From assembly GCA_946186175.1 (NCBI GenBank), contig CAMHMG010000019.1:1-20077 (forward strand): a DNA stretch of 20,077 nucleotides, written 5' to 3'. This document shows positions 7,669 to 15,118 of the stretch, piece after piece. The DNA is from an uncultured Clostridia bacterium (lineage in GTDB: Bacteria; Bacillota; Clostridia; Lachnospirales; Lachnospiraceae). Position 1 is the stretch's first letter; every line of letters starts with the position of its first letter. The notes beneath the pieces were generated by a model. The model was not told where the DNA came from. It saw only the letters and a program-made list of their open reading frames with translations, and made no database searches. Position numbers and translations under genes: made by a program.

Positions 7669-8643
7669 ATGGACGAAAAACAATTACAGGAAATGATAGA
7701 AAAGGTTAAGGCTTGCGAGGCAGAAATCGGAAAGGGAATAATAGGTCAGAAGGATATTATCAGACAGGTTATACTTGCTATACTTTCTGATGGAAATGTG
7801 CTTCTTGAAGGTGTGCCGGGACTTGGTAAGACAGAGCTTGTCAAGACTATATCTAAAGTTATGTCAACCTCGTTTTCACGTATTCAGTTCACACCAGATC
7901 TTATGCCGGCAGATGTGACGGGTACTAATCTTATTATAAAACAGGATGGTAACAATGTGTTTCAGTTTGAGCCGGGACCAATATTTGCAAATATCGTGTT
8001 AGGTGATGAGATTAACCGTGCAACTCCCAAGACACAGTCAGCACTTCTCGAGGCGATGCAGGAAAAGACTGTTACGGTTGGTAAGACGACATATGAACTG
8101 CCGGCACCATTTATGGTATTAGCTACTCAGAATCCGATAGAGAATGAGGGAACCTATCCTCTTCCTGAGGCACAGTTAGACAGATTTATTTTTAAGTTGT
8201 TAGTGGATTTTCCAACTAAGGAAGAGCTTAAAGAGATAATGAACATTACGGTAACAAATAACAAGGTTGACATAACTCCTGTGATGACAGGGGAGGATAT
8301 CATTGCAATACGTTCGGTGATACGCGATATGCCGATTGCAGATGCGGTTATGGATTATGCAATGTCTATAGTTGTTGCCACGCATCCGGAAAATAATGAT
8401 TCGCCGGAAATAACTAAAAAATATGTTGAGGTCGGCTCAAGTCCACGTGCGGCTCAGGCGATAGTTAAAACTGCCAAAGCAAGAGCATTTATGGAAGGAC
8501 GTTATAATGTTGCTTTTGAAGATATCAAGTTTGTAGCATATCCGGCACTTAGACACAGGCTTGCACTTAACTTCGAGGCTGTATCTGATGGAGTAAATGC
8601 AGATAAAGTGATTTCGGAAATATTACAGGTTCTTGGTAATTAA
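7669..8643 (+). CDS. MoxR-family AAA+ ATPase
   Basis: A 324-residue AAA+ ATPase, the usual length for the MoxR proper subfamily. Walker A is GVPGLGKT (48-55), Walker B is VLGDEINR (110-117), sensor 1 lies in ATQNP (152-156), the LDRF segment is at 170-173, and the sensor 2 arginine is in SSPR (257-260). MoxR proteins are ATP-driven chaperones thought to act on VWA-domain proteins, consistent with the DUF58 gene next door and the triple-VWA gene downstream. The start has a strong AAGGAG at 7652-7657. The gene follows a putative mobile element and a terminator, so it may need its own promoter; TTGATA near 7596 with an AT-rich region 17 bases on is a weak candidate. Confidence 0.95.
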   Translation: MDEKQLQEMIEKVKACEAEIGKGIIGQKDIIRQVILAILSDGNVLLEGVPGLGKTELVKTISKVMSTSFSRIQFTPDLMPADVTGTNLIIKQDGNNVFQFEPGPIFANIVLGDEINRATPKTQSALLEAMQEKTVTVGKTTYELPAPFMVLATQNPIENEGTYPLPEAQLDRFIFKLLVDFPTKEELKEIMNITVTNNKVDITPVMTGEDIIAIRSVIRDMPIADAVMDYAMSIVVATHPENNDSPEITKKYVEVGSSPRAAQAIVKTAKARAFMEGRYNVAFEDIKFVAYPALRHRLALNFEAVSDGVNADKVISEILQVLGN

Positions 8644-8785
8644 ACAAGATTTTAATTAATATATTCGAAGAAATAATAGATAAATGAAACTTAGAGAACT
8701 CTTAATGTATGCTTTGAGTTCTATGAGTTGAAAATACATGAAGACGTAGTCGAAGTAAAAATTGATTGCACGAGGTTGACATAAT

Positions 8786-9664
8786 ATGAATGACGGTTTG
8801 TTTGACCATACATTTTTTGAAAAATTGAATACGGTTAAAATGTCGCTTAATATGCGTCTTAGTCAGGGGATGAGCGGAAGCAGGAAATCGAGTGCTAAGG
8901 GAAGTTCGGTTGAGTTTTCGGATTTTCGCGAGTATATGCTTGGAGACGATATAAGACGTATTGATTGGAATGCTTATGGAAGGACGGACAAGCTTTATAT
9001 TAAGCAGTTCATGGAAGAGAAGGAGGGGCTGTTTCGGTTCTTTATAGATACAAGTTCATCCATGAATTTTGGAGAGAAAAAGAAATCTGTTATGGCTCTA
9101 AGACTTAGTGCTGCTCTCTCATATATTATTATGAATAACCTTGACAGAGTATTTATCAATGAGCTTAGAGGTAATAATATTGTTAAGGGTAAAGGTATAT
9201 CGGGGAGTTCCGCATTTTCACATCTGTTGAAGGATCTTGAGAGAATAGAGTTTGAAGGAGAAACGCATATATCCAAATGCATTTCTTCTTATGCAGTTCC
9301 CAGAGGAGGAGTATCTATAATAATCAGTGATTTTCTTGATCCGGAAGGGATCGAGACGGCTGTTAAATATCTCGTAAGCCGTAAACAGATCGTGGTGCTT
9401 ATACAAGTGCTTGCGAGAGAAGAGATAGAAGTTGATTATGAAGGAACTGTCAACATACTTGATGTGGAGACAAATGAGAGAGTTAAGATTACCATGTCTA
9501 ATGCGGCAATCAAGGAATACCGTGGAAGACTGACAGATATGAAGGATGATCTTTCAAGAATTTCAAGAAAGTATGGTGCACACTATGTAAATGTTGTATC
9601 TGATGAGGATTTGGTGTCTGTGCTGCTTAATGACTTTTCGGGAATACTTGCGGGAGTGTCTTAA
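8786..9664 (+). CDS. DUF58 domain protein (degenerate VWA fold)
   Basis: A 292-residue soluble protein. The DUF58 hallmark GDDIRRIDWN starts at residue 53 and is followed by 'LYIKQFMEE'. A VWA-type metal-site motif DTSSS is at residues 88-92. DUF58 proteins are standard partners of MoxR ATPases and VWA membrane proteins. It is shorter than many DUF58 proteins and lacks N-terminal membrane segments, matching the soluble Firmicute form. The ribosome site is weak (CGAGG near 8771-8775, about 10 bases before ATG). The 142-bp gap from MoxR contains an AGAACTC/GAGTTCT hairpin (8695-8722) and no other visible signal. The expected next gene, the VWA protein, is 5.7 kb away because of inserted cargo. 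Confidence 0.93.
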   Translation: MNDGLFDHTFFEKLNTVKMSLNMRLSQGMSGSRKSSAKGSSVEFSDFREYMLGDDIRRIDWNAYGRTDKLYIKQFMEEKEGLFRFFIDTSSSMNFGEKKKSVMALRLSAALSYIIMNNLDRVFINELRGNNIVKGKGISGSSAFSHLLKDLERIEFEGETHISKCISSYAVPRGGVSIIISDFLDPEGIETAVKYLVSRKQIVVLIQVLAREEIEVDYEGTVNILDVETNERVKITMSNAAIKEYRGRLTDMKDDLSRISRKYGAHYVNVVSDEDLVSVLLNDFSGILAGVS

Positions 9665-9737
9665 ATTCAAGTTGGCGAGATCTTTGTCATTTAAAATAAT
9701 AGAGAAAGCCAATCGTGATCTGTGGAGGAAAAACAAC

Positions 9738-10304
9738 ATGGCAAATGTATATGAAAGTTGTCCGGTCTTTGAGAATGAAAAATATTTGTTACGGCTTTCG
9801 TCATATGAGGATACGAAGGATTTGGTAGACGTATATGGTGATAAGAATGCATTACCGTTTTTTAATAGTGATAACTGTCACGGAGATAATTTCTACTATC
9901 CAGATGAAGAAAGTATGACAAAAGCCATAGAATTTTGGTTGAAATCTTATAACTCAAAATGGTTTGTCAGATGGACAATTTATGACAAAGAAATACAGAA
10001 AGCAATAGGGTCAATAGAATTATTCCATCGTGTTGCAGACGATGACTTCAATGGTGTGGGTGTACTCAGGTTTGATATCAAAAGTGAATTCGAAACTTCT
10101 AATAAGATTTATGAGATTATGGGTATGCTTATCCCCGATGCTTTTGATTTATTTGACTGCGAAGAAATAATCACTAAGGTTCCGATATATGCAGTTGAAA
10201 GGATGGAGGCCGTTAAAAAAATGGGCTTTGAAAAGACGGACAGATTATTGATTGGAACAATGGATGGTTATGCATATAAGGATTATTGGTCGAAAAAAAG
10301 ATAA
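9738..10304 (+). CDS. GNAT-family N-acetyltransferase
   Basis: A 188-residue protein of the RimJ/RimL-like GNAT type. The N-terminal strand 'YLLRLSSYEDTKDLVDVY', the central 'WTIYDKEIQKAIGSIELF' strand pair and the C-terminal 'AVERMEAVKKMGFEKTDRL' helix-strand that closes the acetyl-CoA fold are all recognisable. The acceptor is unknown. The ATG at 9738 is chosen because GGAGG lies at 9723-9727; an open frame extends further upstream (from 9591) but overlaps the DUF58 gene. It looks like cargo inserted into the MoxR-VWA operon rather than a working part of it. Confidence 0.85.
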   Translation: MANVYESCPVFENEKYLLRLSSYEDTKDLVDVYGDKNALPFFNSDNCHGDNFYYPDEESMTKAIEFWLKSYNSKWFVRWTIYDKEIQKAIGSIELFHRVADDDFNGVGVLRFDIKSEFETSNKIYEIMGMLIPDAFDLFDCEEIITKVPIYAVERMEAVKKMGFEKTDRLLIGTMDGYAYKDYWSKKR

Positions 10305-10330
10305 ATTCAAGTATATATGAGACAAGATCA

Positions 10331-10444
10331 ATGCAATCAATAATTAATTGGGCAAAATCTATTATAATTAATTATTCAACGCTGGTTTATGGTGGTGGGT
10401 CATCAGGCGGGATATTTGCACTAATAGCTGTTTGGGTAGTATAG
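10331..10444 (+). CDS. Possible 37-residue hydrophobic peptide
   Basis: An ATG frame of 37 codons ending at TAG 10442-10444. The peptide has a short N-terminal helix ('MQSIINWAKSIII'), a glycine-rich turn ('YGGGSSGG') and a very hydrophobic end ('IFALIAVWVV'). The upstream GAGACAAG is only a weak ribosome site. It could be a membrane-active or signalling mini-peptide, a decayed fragment, or chance. It lies just before the repeated TTTGCGAAAC motif. Confidence 0.2.
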   Translation: MQSIINWAKSIIINYSTLVYGGGSSGGIFALIAVWVV

Positions 10445-10449
10445 ACTGC

Positions 10450-10516
10450 GTTTCGCAAATATTCAAATTGATTAAATTTGCGAAACGAATCACCCAAAGG
10501 AAAAAATTTGCGAAAT
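10450..10516 (+). promoter_or_regulatory. Triple TTTGCGAAA operator-like motif before the AAA ATPase gene
   Basis: GTTTCGCAAA (10450-10459) is inverted relative to TTTGCGAAAC (10477-10486), giving a 10-bp-arm dyad. A third copy, TTTGCGAAAT (10507-10516), is exactly 30 bp after the second, in the same orientation. A -10-like TATAGT follows at 10521-10526. The spacing of three helical turns and closeness to the start codon at 10544 suggest a repressor site. The same TTGCGAAACT word forms the ends of element E. Confidence 0.45.
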
Positions 10517-10543
10517 GAGTTATAGTATTTTTGAGGTGGAAAA

Positions 10544-11740
10544 ATGAAGTTAATACAAAGAAATCATTATTTGAATATGCTTTTGGCAGTTAAAGATATA
10601 CCGGATATTAAAGTGATAACCGGGGTAAGAAGAAGTGGAAAATCAAAACTTATGGATGCACTCATAGATATTATTTCAAAAGAAGACAAAAGTAATATAG
10701 TACGCATAAAACTTAATTTAAAAAAGAATGAGTCATTGCTTGATGGAGATAAACTCTATGAATATATAGAAAACCAATACGATTCTCAAAAGGATAATTA
10801 CTTGTTTATCGATGAAATTCAGATGTGCGAAGGCTTTGAAAGAGTAATTAACAGCATTCATGAGGAAGAATTATACGATATCTATATTACCGGATCTAAT
10901 GCATTTTTACTCTCGAGTGACCTTGCAACATTATTTGGCGGAAGAGTATTTGAAGTAAAACTTTATCCGTTTTCTTTTAGTGAGTATTTGACATATTATC
11001 CTTCAAACAAAATAGATGATGCGTTCGATGATTTTGTAAAAAAAGGTGGCATGGCTGGTTCGTATTTGTACAGATCGGAAAAAGACGCCAGAAAATATGT
11101 TAATGGAATATATAGAACCACGATTGCAAAAGATATTGTCGATAAATACAGAATTGAAAATGAAGATTTGCTTATAATGATTGGCAATTATCTTATGGAC
11201 AATGTAGGAAATCAGACATCAATAAGAAATATTGCAGCAAAACTTACATCCGGAACATATAAAACAAACGATAAGACTGTTGGAAGTTATATTAATTATC
11301 TTTGTCGTTCCTTTTTGTTTTACCCGATTCAACGATATGACATAAAAGGGAAAAAGTATCTTGAATCAAATAAGAAATATTATCTTTCGGATTTATCTTT
11401 TCGTTTTTCTGAATTAGGAACAAAGGATGCTGACTATGGACATTTGTATGAGAATATAGTGGCAATTGAACTTTTGCGCAGGGAATACGAGGTTTATGTA
11501 GGAAAATTATATGAGAAAGAAGTTGATTTTGTTGCTATCAAAGAAGGCGAAAAAATATACATACAGGTTTCTGATGATATTTCAAGAAATGATACCTTTA
11601 AGAGAGAAATTGGTCCGTTATTGAGTATAAAGGATGCTTATCCAAAGATGATTATAGCCAGAACAAGGCATGATGAAACGCAGCATGAAGGTATAAAGAT
11701 AGTAGATATTGCCAAATGGTTGAACGATTCGCAAAAATAA
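10544..11740 (+). CDS. AAA ATPase with DUF4143 C-terminal domain
   Basis: A 398-residue protein of the common bacterial/archaeal AAA_14-DUF4143 type. Walker A is GVRRSGKS (27-34), Walker B is LFIDEIQ (87-93), and a sensor-like TGSNAF lies near 115-120. The C-terminal half holds the DUF4143 region with 'LYENIVAIELLRR' and 'KEVDFVAIKEGEKIYIQVS', a nuclease-like fold in this family; the usual E-x-K position reads Q-x-S here, so catalytic activity is doubtful. The biochemical role of the family is poorly known, though it is frequent in mobile and defence-rich DNA. The start has GAGGTGG at 10533-10539. Three TTTGCGAAA motifs precede it, suggesting local control. It forms part of the cargo between DUF58 and the VWA gene. 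Confidence 0.9.
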   Translation: MKLIQRNHYLNMLLAVKDIPDIKVITGVRRSGKSKLMDALIDIISKEDKSNIVRIKLNLKKNESLLDGDKLYEYIENQYDSQKDNYLFIDEIQMCEGFERVINSIHEEELYDIYITGSNAFLLSSDLATLFGGRVFEVKLYPFSFSEYLTYYPSNKIDDAFDDFVKKGGMAGSYLYRSEKDARKYVNGIYRTTIAKDIVDKYRIENEDLLIMIGNYLMDNVGNQTSIRNIAAKLTSGTYKTNDKTVGSYINYLCRSFLFYPIQRYDIKGKKYLESNKKYYLSDLSFRFSELGTKDADYGHLYENIVAIELLRREYEVYVGKLYEKEVDFVAIKEGEKIYIQVSDDISRNDTFKREIGPLLSIKDAYPKMIIARTRHDETQHEGIKIVDIAKWLNDSQK

Positions 11741-11828
11741 AAAATATCTAAAAATGCGAACTGACAATTTCGCTAATATAAAATAATAAAAGCTATAGCA
11801 GGGGTCTTTTATGAGGGGATGACTCTAA

Positions 11829-11966
11829 AGTGGTATGGCAAAGAATAAGGGTGTTGCTATGATGAGGTTGAACTCTGGAATAACCAGAATAGGGACGCAT
11901 GAATTTTATCGCAACTTGCGTTTTGATGATGAGAAAACCCAACTGAGATTTATAAAACCATTGTGA
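11829..11966 (+). pseudogene. 3' remnant of a second GNAT acetyltransferase
   Basis: A short frame ending at TGA 11964-11966 encodes 'MMRLNSGITRIGTHEFYRN' followed by 'LRFDDEKTQLRFIKPL'. This is the typical last strand-helix-strand of a GNAT protein ('SGxxRxxAHxFYxxxGF' pattern). Only the final 45 or so codons remain, and the frame is closed upstream by TAA at 11826. It is the only coding trace in the 315-bp gap 11741-12055; the rest of that gap is AT-rich sequence with no clear signal. Confidence 0.7.
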
Positions 11967-12055
11967 TAAAAATTTAGTTCACGAAGATGATAAGATGTTA
12001 AAAGGTAGAAATAGTGTATGAGAAAGTTTGGGAATACTAATGGGGAGTTAGATAT

Positions 12056-12643
12056 ATGAGAGTATTTATCGTTTATTGTCATCCGTCAGAAGATTCTTTT
12101 ACAAAGAATATGTGTGATGCATTTATAAAAGGTATATTAGATTCAGGTAATGAATATATCATTTCAGATCTTTATAAGATGGACTTTGATCCTAATATGA
12201 CAGAAAAAGAATATCTAAGAGATGCAAATTACAGAAACACACCGGATGTGGCACCTGATGTACTCAAGGAGCAGGAGAAGATAAACAGTTCCGATGCTAT
12301 AGCATTTATATATCCTGTATTTTGGACTGAAGCACCGGCAAAGCTTGTGGGATGGTTCGACAGAGTGTGGTCTTATGGATTTGCATACGGTGATAAAACT
12401 ATGAAAATGCTTGATAAAGCAATCATACTTTGCTCTGCAGGCAATACGATTGAACATCTTGAAAAGTTTGGTCTTTTGGATAGTATGAAAAAAGTAATGT
12501 TGGGTGACCGATTGTTTGGACGTGCTAAAGAGATGGAGTTTGTTGTTTTTGACAGTACATCAAGGGAAAAAGAGCTTAGAGAGAAGAATTGGGATATGAA
12601 TCTGGAAAAAGCTTATGAAAAGGGAAAGACATTTTTTTCATAG
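12056..12643 (+). CDS. Flavodoxin-fold NAD(P)H oxidoreductase (quinone reductase type)
   Basis: A 195-residue protein of the Flavodoxin_2 / NQO1-MdaB-like family. The N-terminal 'VYCHPSEDSFTKNM' is the FMN/FAD phosphate-binding loop with the conserved His-Pro. The middle 'PVFWTEAPAKLVGWFDRVW' plus 'GFAYG' is the family's most conserved stretch, contacting the flavin and shaping the quinone pocket. Such enzymes carry out two-electron reduction of quinones or related electrophiles in the cytoplasm. GGGGAG at 12042-12047 supports the start. The neighbours are remnants and repeats, so it appears to stand alone as cargo; no link to the envelope operon is evident. Confidence 0.88.
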   Translation: MRVFIVYCHPSEDSFTKNMCDAFIKGILDSGNEYIISDLYKMDFDPNMTEKEYLRDANYRNTPDVAPDVLKEQEKINSSDAIAFIYPVFWTEAPAKLVGWFDRVWSYGFAYGDKTMKMLDKAIILCSAGNTIEHLEKFGLLDSMKKVMLGDRLFGRAKEMEFVVFDSTSREKELREKNWDMNLEKAYEKGKTFFS

Positions 12644-12683
12644 TATTGCCGAAGTTAAAGGATAGTCATATATGGAGGATGAT

Positions 12684-13195
12684 TTGAAAAATACTTATTC
12701 AATAGATAAAGAGTTCAGAGATTGATATAGATAATTTGTTTGTTGAGGTAGAAGAGTTTGATTGTCTACACGATGAGGGGAGTGTAACGATTATATGGAA
12801 GAGTGGAATTTTGAAAACTAGGGCGTTAAGTATTGGCCTAAAACGCCTGAATACATGGAATACAGGAAAGAGCATAGCTAGAATATCAACGTGTAGTAGT
12901 CGATCTTTCTTATTACGATAACTCAAAGAATATTATTGTTTTTGTGTCTGAAACAGATGGAGTTTTTAGAATAGAAACCACTATTGATGGTATAGAAATT
13001 AAATTCGTTAGATATGGTTATTACGAAGTATTTCAGGAATTAAGAGATAAGTTGCTCGAATTAGGATATGGCTTGAAATGTAACGGGTCAAGAATTAATA
13101 CGATTCAGTCAAATATGATGGGGTCATGCGAAAAAATATATCTTGCATTTGCAAATATATGGGTGAGACTCAAAAGTGTAGGTGAAATTTTATTA
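12684..13195 (+). pseudogene. Frameshifted pseudogene of an unnamed Firmicute protein, cut by a repeat element
   Basis: GGAGG (12674-12678) and a TTG at 12684 begin a reading that must change frame three times: after about 12720 ('YSIDKEFR' to 'IDNLFVEVEEF'), near 12830 (to 'WPKTPEYMEYRKEHS'), and past TAG 12879-12881 (to 'YQRVVVDLSYYDNSKNIIV' then 'FRIETTIDGIEIKFVRYGY'). The final part reads 'LLELGYGLKCNGSRINT' and 'MMGSCEKIY'. It recalls a hypothetical protein family common in Lachnospiraceae whose C-terminus has a 'CNGxRxxxxxSxM' motif, but I cannot name it. The reading runs directly into the ATTCGGGTTTGT end at 13196, so the 3' end was probably removed by that element. The frame that continues to 13255 is repeat sequence and not gene. 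Confidence 0.65.
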
Positions 13196-13209
13196 ATTCG
13201 GGTTTGTAC

Positions 13210-13561
13210 GCGAAACTCTTATACATTTTTTACGTATAGCAGTTTATCTGATTAAACTTCTTTCAAAGCGTGCGCTTGGATAAAAAGTTTTGTTTCTATG
13301 ACTGATTGTCCGAAAAAAGAGTTTCTAAGTATCCCGATAAGTTTATCTATATGGACGCGGCAAGTCTCATAGTCGACCTCCTGTCTCCGATGAGACTGAC
13401 GGACATCCATGTCCGTCATCCGCTAACTTTATACGGGATACTAAGAAACGCTAATTTTCTCCCAAATGTCATATAAAAAAACTTTTTACCATACGCTTCG
13501 CTTAATATAATTTTGAAACAGACAAACTGCTATACGAGATATACTTTGTACCGAGTTTCGC
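13210..13561. repeat. Element C: 300-bp inverted repeat with CGTATAGCAG ends
   Basis: CGTATAGCAGTTTATCTG (13233-13250) faces CAGACAAACTGCTATACG (13519-13536), one mismatch in 18. Just outside, GCGAAACTC (13210-13218) faces GAGTTTCGC (13553-13561). Further in, GTTTCTAAGTATCCCG (13321-13336) faces CGGGATACTAAGAAAC (13434-13449). The tip is GACGGACAT-CC-ATGTCCGTC (13398-13417). It lacks the RGTACTAAAYTC core of the other elements, so it is a different family or a heavily changed member. Confidence 0.75.
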
Positions 13562-13573
13562 TAGTCCTTTACT

Positions 13574-13761
13574 ATGAAAGTTAAGGAATCAAGCTCGAAG
13601 AGCGCAGATGAGTTTTACTTTCATGTATACATGATGCACTTGGTGAAGTAAGCTCCTCAAGGAGCGCAACTTAAGCCTTAGTGCTGTTCTGTTAGTTGGA
13701 CAGGGCATGGATCATAAAAGTAAGCTGGTTAGTACGTTATATCAACCCACAAACTTTTATG
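13574..13761. repeat. Cluster of short hairpins between elements C and D
   Basis: Three back-to-back hairpins: ATGAAAGT/ACTTTCAT (13574-13581, 13617-13624); GCACT/AGTGC (13636-13640, 13680-13684) with inner CTCCT/AGGAG; and CATAAAAGT/ACTTTTATG (13713-13721, 13753-13761). A perfect palindrome, CATGTATACATG, lies at 13623-13634. No ORF here looks genuine. Confidence 0.5.
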
Positions 13762-13816
13762 CCAGCCGCCCAGCCCCTACGGCAAGAGCTGTTTTGTATA
13801 ATCTGTTAATTAACAG

Positions 13817-14132
13817 CACAGTTATGATTGATTATATCAATAAAGTGAATTCGAAACTTTCAATAACTTATAGTATTGTGAAACGGCGAGCGGTAACAGC
13901 CTAATACTCGCGAAGGGCTTTGTGTGACGTCAGTACTTAATGAACGGATGCTACTAGCATTCGTGAATTTAGTACTGCTACGTCGCACAACGCGAGTGCA
14001 AACGGGTCCCGAAGCGAGTATGGCTGGTTACTGGAGCCGTTCACAATAGGAAAACGTATAAAAGTTTCGATCACAACCTTTAACCAATCATAACTGTGCG
14101 TCCGTCATACAAACAGCTCGACAACCCCGAAT
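13817..14132 (-). repeat. Element D: RGTACTAAAYTC hairpin repeat, inverted copy of element B
   Basis: 13901-14132 is the reverse complement of 6985-7216 (9 mismatches in 232, no gaps). This copy keeps its outer left arm: CACAGTTATGATTG (13817-13830) faces CAATCATAACTGTG (14085-14098). The core reads GAATTTAGTACT on this strand (13965-13976), so the element points left. It ends 6 bases before the ribosome site of the metallophosphoesterase gene. Confidence 0.85.
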
Positions 14133-14149
14133 TTGAAAAGGAGATCACA

Positions 14150-15109
14150 ATGATACTTGTTATATATTTAACCATAGTCAATATTCTGGCATTCATTTTA
14201 TACGGAATCGATAAGAAGAAAGCAGAGAAGAATAAGTTTCGCATATCGGAGGCGTCTCTTATAACAATTGCAGTATTAGGCGGTTCAATAGGTGCATTTC
14301 TTGGTATGAAAGTATTTCATCATAAGACCAAGAAGAAAAAGTTCACTGTAACCGTACCTCTGTTTGCAGTCTTACTGGTGATTTGTAGCATATATTTACT
14401 TTATCAGAATTACCATATTGTCGTAACTGAATATGAATATAAAGCTGATACGGAGATGAAGATAGTTCAGATATCAGATCTGCATAATCAATTGTTTGGG
14501 ATTAAACAGAAAACACTCTTAAATAAGATCAAAGATTGCGAGCCGGATATTATAGTAGTCACCGGAGATGCTGTTGATCGTAATCATACCTGTTATCAGT
14601 TTACAAAAGAGTTTTTTAAAGGTGCTGTTGAGATTGCACCGGTCTATTACGTTACCGGTAATCATGAGGTGTGGTTAGATCAGGGTGAATTTGCAGGCTT
14701 TCTCTCTGAAATAGAAAGCTATGGCGTTCATTTTATGGACGGTAAGACAGAGACTTTTGATGATATAATAATTGCCGGAGCAGCTAACAATTCTAATGTT
14801 ACGGATTACGGTTGGGAAAATGATGAACGCTTGAAAATATTGCTTTCACATGAACCAGAAAGGCATGAACAATACGAAAGTACAGGTGCTGATATAGTGT
14901 TTACCGGACATATTCACGGTGGACAGATAATCATTCCCGGAAAAGGGGGACTTCTGTCACCTGATTTTGAATTTTTCCCCAAGCTTTACGAAGGAGAACA
15001 TCAAGTTGGTAATATGACAATGTATATAAGCAGAGGTATGGGTAACAGTCTGCTCCCTGTAAGAATCAATGATTATCCTGAAATCGTAGTACTTAATATA
15101 CGACAATGA
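14150..15109 (+). CDS. DUF1294-metallophosphoesterase fusion, membrane-anchored
   Basis: A 319-residue protein. Residues 1-62 match the DUF1294 membrane domain: a first helix, then 'YGIDKKKAEKNKFRISE', the 'LGGSIGAFLGM' helix and 'FHHKTKK'. A further helix spans about 66-86. The rest is a calcineurin-like phosphoesterase of the YkuE/YaeI type with its metal ligands visible: DLH (110-112), GD (139-140), GNHE (170-173), SHEPE (about 234-238) and GHIHGG (253-258). Relatives cleave pyrophosphate or phosphodiester bonds, often on lipid-linked substrates at the membrane; the substrate here is unknown. The ATG at 14150 is chosen because AAAAGGAG lies at 14137-14143; an earlier in-frame ATG (14096) is inside the repeat. 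DUF1294 is usually a stand-alone small protein. Confidence 0.88.
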   Translation: MILVIYLTIVNILAFILYGIDKKKAEKNKFRISEASLITIAVLGGSIGAFLGMKVFHHKTKKKKFTVTVPLFAVLLVICSIYLLYQNYHIVVTEYEYKADTEMKIVQISDLHNQLFGIKQKTLLNKIKDCEPDIIVVTGDAVDRNHTCYQFTKEFFKGAVEIAPVYYVTGNHEVWLDQGEFAGFLSEIESYGVHFMDGKTETFDDIIIAGAANNSNVTDYGWENDERLKILLSHEPERHEQYESTGADIVFTGHIHGGQIIIPGKGGLLSPDFEFFPKLYEGEHQVGNMTMYISRGMGNSLLPVRINDYPEIVVLNIRQ

Positions 15110-15118
15110 TAATATAGG

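Larger units (their letters stand above)
13196..14132. mobile_element. Composite hairpin element bounded by ATTCGGGTTTGT / ACAACCCCGAAT
   Basis: The ends are ATTCGGGTTTGT (13196-13207) and ACAACCCCGAAT (14121-14132), an inverted match of 11 of 12, the same pair that bounds 6985-7636. The next inner bases also pair: CGAAACTCTTATAC near 13211-13224 against GTATAAAAGTTTCG near 14057-14070. Inside are three nested groups of hairpins and no convincing gene. It truncates a pseudogene on the left and ends directly before the ribosome site of the 14150 gene. Confidence 0.5.

Noticed and set aside
9591..9737. Upstream extension of the acetyltransferase gene
   Set aside because: It overlaps the DUF58 3' end in another frame; the ATG at 9738 has GGAGG and matches where the GNAT fold begins.
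11728..11760. TTCGCA/TGCGAA pair at the end of the AAA ATPase gene as an operator or terminator
   Set aside because: The arms are only 6 bp with A-rich, non-complementary flanks and no U-tract.
13707..13904. 65-codon frame on the plus strand
   Set aside because: It runs through the hairpin cluster and the left arm of element D, has no ribosome site, and its residues do not resemble a protein family.
14096..14149. Earlier ATG for the phosphoesterase gene
   Set aside because: It lies inside the repeat that is copied at 6985-7216 and lacks a ribosome site; the ATG at 14150 has AAAAGGAG and starts the DUF1294 helix.
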